Assembly: GCA_020027305.1 (NCBI GenBank)
Contig: JAHRAM010000208.1
Location: 1-9,893 of the forward strand
Direction: 5' to 3'
From: Acidimicrobiia bacterium
Lineage (GTDB): Bacteria > Actinomycetota > Acidimicrobiia > Acidimicrobiales > Hopanoidiivorantaceae
Length of the DNA: 9,893 nt
Both the position numbers and the translations under genes were made by a program. Under the pieces are notes generated by a model. It was not told the origin of the DNA and made no database searches. It worked only from the letters and a program-made list of their open reading frames with translations. Shown piece after piece: positions 5,621 to 9,893 of the stretch (positions are counted from its first letter, which is position 1; each line of letters starts with the position of its first letter).

Positions 5621-7198
5621 CTACGGGCGTAATTCTTTTCTGAGGATTTTGCCTGTCGCAGATTTAGGGATTGCGTCTAGAAACTGGATTTCTGCAATTC
5701 GTTTGAAAGTGGCGACATCTTTTGCGGCAAACTCAATGATGTCAGCTGCTGTTTCATCGCTTGGCTCATAACCCTCTTTCAAAGTGACAAACGCCATTGG
5801 CAACTCCCCAGCTTCATCATCTGGTTTTCCGATAACGGCAGCATCTCCAACTGCTTCGTGGGTAAGCAGAATTCCTTCCAGCTCGGCTGGGGAAACCTGA
5901 AAGCCCTTATATTTGATAAGCTCCTTTGAGCGCTCCACGATGTAGAAATCTTGGGCGTCATCTATATAGGCAACATCTCCTGTTGAAAGCCAGCCGTCAG
6001 CATCAAGCATTTCAGCAGTTGCTTCGGGATTGTTGAGATAGCCTTGCATAACCTGTGGGCCACGAATCAGTAGCTCACCCATTTCACCATTTTCAACATC
6101 TTCACGGGTTTCAATGTCTACAATACGACATTCAGTGTTTGGAACAACGCCACCAACGGCGCCAGGTTTTCCTTCCCCTCTAAGAGCGGCGTGGCTGAGG
6201 GGGCTGAGTTCGGTCATTCCATATCCCTGAAAAATCTCGGCTCCAATTCTGTTAGAGGTAGCATGGGCTACATCAGCACTGAGTGGTGCTGCCCCAGAAG
6301 TGATAAGGTCGACAGACGACAAATCAAAATCGTCAATTGCTGGGTGCTTAGCTAGAGCCAGCACAATAGGCGGAACCAAATACAGGCGAGTGATTTTATA
6401 GGTTTGAACACACTCTAAAAATTCCATCAGGTCAAATCTCGGCAGGGTTACAACTGGCACGCCATAACGCAACGATGAATTCATCAAAATCTGCAGCCCA
6501 TAGATATGAAAGAAGGGCAACACAGCCAACACTACGCCCCCTTCTTCAACATAAGCAAAAGGTTCACCTTGGGCGATATTTGCGATTAGGTTTTGATGGC
6601 TTAAGACGACGCCTTTGGGAAGCCCCGTGGTTCCACTGGAATATGGCAAACAGGCAATATGATTTGCCGTATCGATTTCAGCATGCTCAGCAAGTGGCTC
6701 GGCCGCCAGATAATCAGTGATTGGCGTGGCGCCCAAACTTTCACGATGCTCATCGGTTCCATCAATCAAAATGAGGTCTTTCAGTTCATATTGCTCAGCC
6801 ACCTCTTTTAAGGTGTCGGCAAAAAAGCTCACAGAAACTAGCCGTGTCGCCTTTGAGTCGTTGAGCTGCTTGAGGATTTCTTTAGCAGTGTAGCTAGGGT
6901 TGATGGTCGTGATAGTTCCACCAGCATAAAGGGTGCCGTGAAACACCACCGCATATTCAGGCAAATTCGGAGCAACGACAGCAAGCACCTCGCCATTTTC
7001 TGCCCTCCGCTCAATCAACCCGCCAGCAAATCGCTTGAACCCTTCAATAAGTTCGCCATAGGTCAGCTGGCGCCCCGAACTTCCATCAGTCAGGGCAGCT
7101 CGGTCTAAATAGTCGCCTGCACCTTCAAATAAGTATGTAGTGAGTGCCACATCGGTTGGCCATGTGACATCTGGGTGTTTGCTTTTGAGTATATTCAT
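5621..7198 (-). CDS. 4-coumarate-CoA ligase family acyl-CoA synthetase
   Basis: This 525-residue enzyme belongs to the ANL (acyl/aryl-CoA synthetase) superfamily, which activates a carboxylic acid with ATP to an acyl-adenylate and then transfers it to CoA. In order it has the P-loop SSGTTGLPKG (187-196), PFFHIYGL (228-235), GYGMTE (325-330), STGD (405-408) with the ribose-binding Asp, the hinge region ERSKELIKYKGFQVSPAELE (422-441), and the C-terminal catalytic Lys517 in PKSATGK (511-517). The full domain set and length fit the 4-coumarate-CoA ligase-like branch. In bacteria this branch also includes fatty-acid and other aryl-acid ligases, so the substrate is open. It is a cytoplasmic protein. 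The start is supported by a strong Shine-Dalgarno and good N-terminal length. It is divergent from the LLM monooxygenase gene and converges on the endonuclease gene with a single intervening base. Confidence 0.92.
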   Translation of the reverse strand: MNILKSKHPDVTWPTDVALTTYLFEGAGDYLDRAALTDGSSGRQLTYGELIEGFKRFAGGLIERRAENGEVLAVVAPNLPEYAVVFHGTLYAGGTITTINPSYTAKEILKQLNDSKATRLVSVSFFADTLKEVAEQYELKDLILIDGTDEHRESLGATPITDYLAAEPLAEHAEIDTANHIACLPYSSGTTGLPKGVVLSHQNLIANIAQGEPFAYVEEGGVVLAVLPFFHIYGLQILMNSSLRYGVPVVTLPRFDLMEFLECVQTYKITRLYLVPPIVLALAKHPAIDDFDLSSVDLITSGAAPLSADVAHATSNRIGAEIFQGYGMTELSPLSHAALRGEGKPGAVGGVVPNTECRIVDIETREDVENGEMGELLIRGPQVMQGYLNNPEATAEMLDADGWLSTGDVAYIDDAQDFYIVERSKELIKYKGFQVSPAELEGILLTHEAVGDAAVIGKPDDEAGELPMAFVTLKEGYEPSDETAADIIEFAAKDVATFKRIAEIQFLDAIPKSATGKILRKELRP

Positions 7199-7202
7199 TT
7201 TT

Positions 7203-7209
7203 TCCTCCC
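7203..7209 (-). promoter_or_regulatory. Ribosome binding site of the acyl-CoA ligase
   Basis: Read on the minus strand the leader is TGGGAGGAAAAAATG, a near-perfect GGAGG five bases before the ATG. It is the strongest Shine-Dalgarno in the window and fixes the start at 7198. Confidence 0.75.
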
Positions 7210-7278
7210 AAAAAATTTCAAAATATTTGGCAGGCGTTTTGTTTTTGCCCGCTATTTTCTAATTTATAAGTAGTGTTT

Positions 7279-7353
7279 TAGTTGTTTGATTAGTTGTTGG
7301 ATTTATTGTAATTATGACTTATTGCAATTATTATGCTTATTTGGAATTTTACC
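7279..7353 (+). repeat. Two adjoining short tandem arrays (12 bp and ~17 bp)
   Basis: TAGTTGTTTGAT (7279-7290) and TAGTTGTTGGAT (7291-7302) are a 12-bp duplication with one mismatch. They run straight into TTATTGTAATTATGAC (7303-7318), TTATTGCAATTATTATGC (7319-7336) and the weaker TTATTTGGAATTTTACC (7337-7353), a 16-18-bp series. The overlap of the last unit with the candidate ligase promoter means copy number could affect transcription, if that promoter is real. Confidence 0.55.
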
Positions 7354-7373
7354 TAAATGTCATTTATCGACAA
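7346..7373 (-). promoter_or_regulatory. Candidate promoter of the acyl-CoA ligase gene
   Basis: On the minus strand TTGTCG (7373-7368) is followed after 16 bases by TAAAAT (7351-7346), matching four of six and five of six consensus bases. It would start transcription near 7339 and give a leader of about 140 bases. It is a consensus prediction only. Confidence 0.35.
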
Positions 7374-7507
7374 ATTAAAATGGCGGTTTTAGAGACACTT
7401 TCTCATTTGCCTTATCTCAGTTTTGCAGTCAATTCTCAGCCATTTGAAACATCTCTCTTTTCTTTTTGATTTTTTACTAAAAGCCATTTAAACTCAGAGA
7501 TATGATA

Positions 7508-8491
7508 ATGTCATTAGCCCGCTTCAATATGGTTGACCCCGATGGGGATGCCACAGCTGTCGCCGAGCGCTACCGAGCATTTCTTGAGATGACATCTTAT
7601 ATGGATGAAAATGGATTCTTCGGCGTCAGCCTAGAAGAACATCACGGCGTTGAAAACAACTGGAGCCCCACACCCCTTTTGAATGCTGGCATGGTGCTGG
7701 CACGAACCAAAAATATAAGTGTGTCGGTGTCGGCGCTTTTGCTTCCACTCCACAATCCCATCAGCGTGGCAGAAAATATCACAACCATTAGCTTCATCGC
7801 CCCTGGCCGCCTAATCACTATTTTGGGTCAAGGTTATCGCCCTGAGGAATACCACATCATGCAAAAAGATTGGGGAGGCAGAGGCAAGCTGATGGATGAG
7901 TGTGTAGACACCCTGATGAAAGCCCTAAGTGGTGAGCCGTTTGAATATAAAGGTGAGACGATACAGATTCGCCCAAAGCCAGAAAGCCCGCCGACTGTTT
8001 TTCTGGGAGGCTCTACCCGCCCAGCAGCCCGCCGAGCTGCTCGGGTTGGAATGCCGTTGATGACATCTGGAAATGTGCCAGACATTGAGGCATATTATTA
8101 TGAGCAGTGCAAAGAAAATGGCACAGAAGGGTTCTGTATGATGCCGCCAGAAGACACGGTGATGTTGTTTGTAGATGAAAATCCTGACAAAGCATGGGAT
8201 GAACTAGGGGAGCATTTTCTTCATGAGGCAAAGCTATACAAAAGCTGGCAGCTACCGACTATTCGCTCACAGGTTTCATCAACTGCCCTAACCGTAGAAG
8301 AACTTCGCGAAGAAGGGATTTATGTGATTGCCACACCTGAGCAGTGTTTAGAAAAAGCAGCCAAGAAAGCTGAAGAGGGCGCACAGACTAACTTCAGCCT
8401 GCACCCGATGTGTGGAGGCATTCCAATAGAGCGAGCTTGGGATTGCCTGAAGCTATTCACCGAGCAGGTGCTGAAGAAACTTGAGGCATAG
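7508..8491 (+). CDS. Luciferase-like (LLM class) flavin-dependent monooxygenase
   Basis: This protein of about 327 residues has the features of the bacterial luciferase-like TIM-barrel family, which uses reduced FMN or F420 for oxidation or reduction of small organic substrates. Visible hallmarks are FGVSLEEHHG near the N-terminus (the E-E-H-H segment after the first strands), SVSVSALLLPLHNPISVAENI, the glycine-rich GRLITILGQGYRPEEY, and PPTVFLGGSTRPAARRAARVGMPLM in the middle of the barrel. The C-terminal part is helical and charged. The cofactor choice (FMN versus F420) and the substrate cannot be settled from sequence. Two ATGs, 7502 and 7508, are two codons apart. The only ribosome-binding-like stretch, AGAGA (7496-7500), is one base from the first but seven from the second, so I choose 7508 (MSLARFNM). 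The frame is complete. It is divergent from the acyl-CoA ligase gene, so the two may share control. Confidence 0.88.
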   Translation: MSLARFNMVDPDGDATAVAERYRAFLEMTSYMDENGFFGVSLEEHHGVENNWSPTPLLNAGMVLARTKNISVSVSALLLPLHNPISVAENITTISFIAPGRLITILGQGYRPEEYHIMQKDWGGRGKLMDECVDTLMKALSGEPFEYKGETIQIRPKPESPPTVFLGGSTRPAARRAARVGMPLMTSGNVPDIEAYYYEQCKENGTEGFCMMPPEDTVMLFVDENPDKAWDELGEHFLHEAKLYKSWQLPTIRSQVSSTALTVEELREEGIYVIATPEQCLEKAAKKAEEGAQTNFSLHPMCGGIPIERAWDCLKLFTEQVLKKLEA

Positions 8492-8792
8492 ATTTTTGAT
8501 GTGCCATAGTTTTCTCACGTTTTCATAGATTGGGAGACTATAAATATAAATTGGATTCTAGAAATGTAAGTTGGATCTTAGAAATATAAGTTGGATTCTA
8601 GAAAAGAAAATGATAGGTTGGAAAGATTAAGTGAGGGAATGCGAAAGAAATCCTGTAGCTTAAATAAATAGGAACGACATAAACAAAAACAATTAGAAAC
8701 GCCAAAATACAACTTAAACAGTAAGCAAAAACAAAAAATTACAAAGCAAAAAACACGAAATCAAAAAATCAAAAAACACGGAATTAAAAAGC
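8492..8792. other. Leader region upstream of rplM, no gene seen
   Basis: This 301-base spacer begins with a 20-bp tandem array (8531-8610) and ends in an almost pure A-rich leader (about 8660-8790) with few pyrimidines. A word close to AAAAACACG occurs twice, near 8750 and 8772. The promoter of the ribosomal operon should be here, but I cannot pick a convincing one. I see no hairpin resembling a known L13 autoregulatory leader. Confidence 0.5.
8531..8610 (+). repeat. 20-bp tandem array, four copies, upstream of rplM
   Basis: Four gap-free 20-base units start at 8531, 8551, 8571 and 8591. The central two are TTGGATTCTAGAAATGTAAG and TTGGATCTTAGAAATATAAG. The fourth begins TTGGATTCTAGAAAA and then becomes A-rich. 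The first (TGGGAGACTATAAATATAAA) is more diverged, matching about 14 of 20 positions. There are no unique spacers. The core TGGATTCTA reappears inverted in the array after rpsI. Confidence 0.75.
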
Positions 8793-9239
8793 ATGCCCCT
8801 ACCAAATCAAATTCAAAAAACACACAGCCCAAAGGGTGCTGAAATCACTCGCCACTGGTGGGTGGTTGATGCCGATGGACAGGCACCTGGGCGGGTAGCA
8901 TCTGAGATTGCACGGCTGCTTCAAGGAAAGCACAAGCCTTCTTATGTTCCCCATCTGGATTCAGGCGATTTCGTCATAGTGATAAACACAGAAAAAATGG
9001 TGTTGAGCGGAAACAAAGCCGAACAAAAGGTTCACTATCGCCATACCGGTTATCCAGGCGGAATCAAATCTGACCCCTATATGAAGAATCCGACAAAAGC
9101 CTTTCGCCGAACGGTTAAAGGAATGTTGCCTTCTAGCAAGCTCGGTGCAAAGATGTTGAAAAAGTTGAATGTTTATGAGGGGGGCACTCATCCACACGAG
9201 GCGCAAAACCCAACACCGCTATCTTTGGAAGAAATGTAA
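8793..9239 (+). CDS. rplM: 50S ribosomal protein L13
   Basis: This 148-residue protein is an early-assembling large-subunit component that binds 23S rRNA. Family landmarks are WWVVDADGQAPGRVASEIARLLQGKHKP (about 22-49), the SGDFVIVIN strand, HYRHTGYPGGIKS, the RRTVKGMLPSSKLG helix and the VYEGGTHPHEAQNP tail. Family members are typically 140-150 residues, so it is complete. The start ATG has only a weak GGA (8780-8782), ten bases upstream in an A-rich leader. It is the first gene of the conserved rplM-rpsI pair, with 30 bases to the next start, so the two are surely one transcript. The tail ends PLSLEEM, a little longer than many homologues. Confidence 0.96.
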   Translation: MPLPNQIQKTHSPKGAEITRHWWVVDADGQAPGRVASEIARLLQGKHKPSYVPHLDSGDFVIVINTEKMVLSGNKAEQKVHYRHTGYPGGIKSDPYMKNPTKAFRRTVKGMLPSSKLGAKMLKKLNVYEGGTHPHEAQNPTPLSLEEM

Positions 9240-9269
9240 CATTGTAATTGTAAGATTGTATTTGTAATA
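9240..9269 (+). repeat. TTGTAA microrepeat linker without Shine-Dalgarno
   Basis: The 30-base linker between rplM and rpsI is built of repeated TTGTAA/TTGTAT words and contains no G-rich ribosome binding site before the rpsI ATG. Translation of rpsI may depend on ribosomes arriving from rplM or on an unstructured AU-rich start region. Confidence 0.5.
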
Positions 9270-9662
9270 ATGTCAGCACCTATCACACAAACCACTGGAA
9301 GGCGGAAGCGAGCGACCGCTAGGGTGATTTTTCGTGAGGGCAGCGGAACAATAACGGTGAACGGCAAAGGCATTGATGAATATTTTTCATCGGTTGCACA
9401 AACTGCCGAAGTTACTCATCCATTAAGAGCCACTGGCAAACTTGAGGAATATGATATTTCTGCAAAAATAATTGGCGGCGGGCTGTCAGGTCAGGCAGGT
9501 GCCTTAAAATTGGGAATAGCCAGAGCACTGGTAGAAATCAACCCTGATTTTCGCGCCAAACTAAAGGCGGAACGGATGCTGACTAGAGATTCGCGCAAGA
9601 AAGAATCCAAGAAGTATGGGCTTAAAAAGGCGCGAAAAGCCTCGCAGTATTCAAAACGTTAA
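9270..9662 (+). CDS. rpsI: 30S ribosomal protein S9
   Basis: This 130-residue small-subunit protein has a basic C-terminal tail that reaches toward the P-site tRNA. It has the family pattern throughout: TGRRKRATARV near the N-terminus, GSGTITVNGKGIDEYF, VTHPLRATG, GGGLSGQAGALKLGIARALVEINPDFR in the centre, and the invariant-style ending LTRDSRKKESKKYGLKKARKASQYSKR with the terminal Lys-Arg. Length and ends are normal. It follows rplM by 30 bases with no Shine-Dalgarno of its own. No clear terminator follows, so the operon may continue to the right. Confidence 0.96.
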   Translation: MSAPITQTTGRRKRATARVIFREGSGTITVNGKGIDEYFSSVAQTAEVTHPLRATGKLEEYDISAKIIGGGLSGQAGALKLGIARALVEINPDFRAKLKAERMLTRDSRKKESKKYGLKKARKASQYSKR

Positions 9663-9760
9663 GCACTGCTGAGCATCGTTAAGTATTGCTGCATCTTTGA
9701 ATTTTGCTTATTAGAAATCATTGTTGTTTATTAGAATCCACTGTTGTTTACTAGAAATGT
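9661..9760 (+). repeat. 20-bp tandem array directly after rpsI
   Basis: Taken in 20-base blocks from 9661, the third to fifth (9701, 9721, 9741) align well: ATTTTGCTTATTAGAAATCA, TTGTTGTTTATTAGAATCCA, CTGTTGTTTACTAGAAATGT. The first two (9661, 9681) share AAG.A.TGCTG and are more distant. The array begins within the rpsI stop codon. CTAGAAATGT also occurs in the array upstream of rplM, and TAGAATCCA is the reverse complement of that array's TGGATTCTA. Confidence 0.6.
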
Positions 9761-9881
9761 TTAAATATTTGTGCGACATTTAAGTTTTTCTTAAGTATTT
9801 TCCAAAATAGTTAAGTTTTTCTAAAATGTCCGCGCTACCTTAGCTACCATAAGCTGTAATAAACTACCGCAGGGCGAAGAA
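9761..9881. other. Spacer after rpsI array with further short repeats
   Basis: This 121-base stretch contains TTAAGTTTTTCT twice (9780-9791 and 9811-9822) with a partial TTAAGTATTTT between. After that comes a roughly 10-base periodic GCTACC/GCTGTA/ACTACC series (9834-9868). There is no convincing terminator stem with U-tract and no reading frame of note. Confidence 0.4.
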
Positions 9882-9893
9882 ATGCTTTCTAAT
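9882..9893 (+). CDS. Possible start of the next gene (edge fragment)
   Basis: An ATG at 9882 is preceded by AGGGCG (9871-9876), a plausible ribosome binding site at normal distance, and the frame is open for the four codons left in the window (M-L-S-N). In many actinobacteria the gene after rpsI is the phosphoglucosamine mutase gene glmM, but four residues cannot test that. Confidence 0.22.

Larger units (their letters stand above)
7199..7507. other. Divergent spacer between ligase and LLM genes
   Basis: This roughly 300-base AT-rich stretch must carry both promoters. It contains a candidate minus-strand promoter (7346-7373) and two short degraded tandem arrays (7279-7353). I see no gene or structured RNA in it. 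The LLM-side promoter is not obvious: TTGAAA followed after 17 bases by TGATTT near 7443-7471 is only a poor match. Confidence 0.55.

Noticed and set aside
8660..8792. L13 autoregulatory leader RNA
   Set aside because: The leader is A-rich with little capacity for stable stems; I see no structure resembling the known low-GC Gram-positive L13 leader.
9663..9700. Rho-independent terminator right after rpsI
   Set aside because: Only a 4-base AGCA/TGCT pairing is available and no U-tract follows, so a terminator call is not supported.

Overview
This window looks like a piece of a bacterial chromosome of moderate-to-low GC, by eye about 45-48% in the metabolic genes and much lower between genes. 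The best taxonomic clue is the ribosomal pair at the right end. The L13 core (SGDFVIVIN, HYRHTGYPGGIKS) and the S9 core (GGGLSGQAGALKLGIARAL, KKYGLKKARKASQYSKR) look actinobacterial to me. Together with the 4-coumarate-CoA-ligase-like enzyme, the SDR and the luciferase-like monooxygenase, this suggests a low-GC actinomycete, possibly a marine Acidimicrobiia-like lineage. That placement is inference from remembered sequence patterns, not a search.

Layout from left to right. (1) The 3' part of a large tandem-repeat protein gene (to 1912) with 161-163-residue repeats and a cysteine-bearing C-terminal region; it is open across the left edge. (2) A small minus-strand gene (2198-2479) for an acidic ~93-residue protein, divergent from (3) an SDR oxidoreductase (2739-3728). 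(4) An AT-rich spacer with a 16-bp tandem array. (5) A two-gene type II restriction-modification operon: a TSPPY-type beta-class DNA methyltransferase (4044-4901) overlapping a PmeII/EcoO109I-like endonuclease (4882-5619). (6) A minus-strand 4CL-family acyl-CoA ligase (5621-7198) whose stop codon lies one base from the endonuclease stop. (7) A divergent spacer, then a luciferase-like flavin monooxygenase (7508-8491). (8) A repeat-rich spacer, then rplM and rpsI (8793-9662), a second repeat-rich spacer, and possibly the first codons of the next gene at the right edge.

The SDR, acyl-CoA ligase and LLM enzyme could act on related organic acid or alcohol substrates, but nothing here proves one pathway. 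The restriction-modification pair looks like a compact defence cassette lodged between metabolic genes. The protein-coding inventory is mostly of known families.

The least explained signals are non-coding. Most long spacers carry degraded short tandem arrays (unit lengths 12, 16, 17-18 and 20 bp). The two 20-bp arrays flanking rplM-rpsI share core words, one in direct and one in inverted orientation. The repeat-protein gene also has a mosaic pattern, with near-identical DNA blocks alternating with diverged segments, which suggests recombination between repeats.
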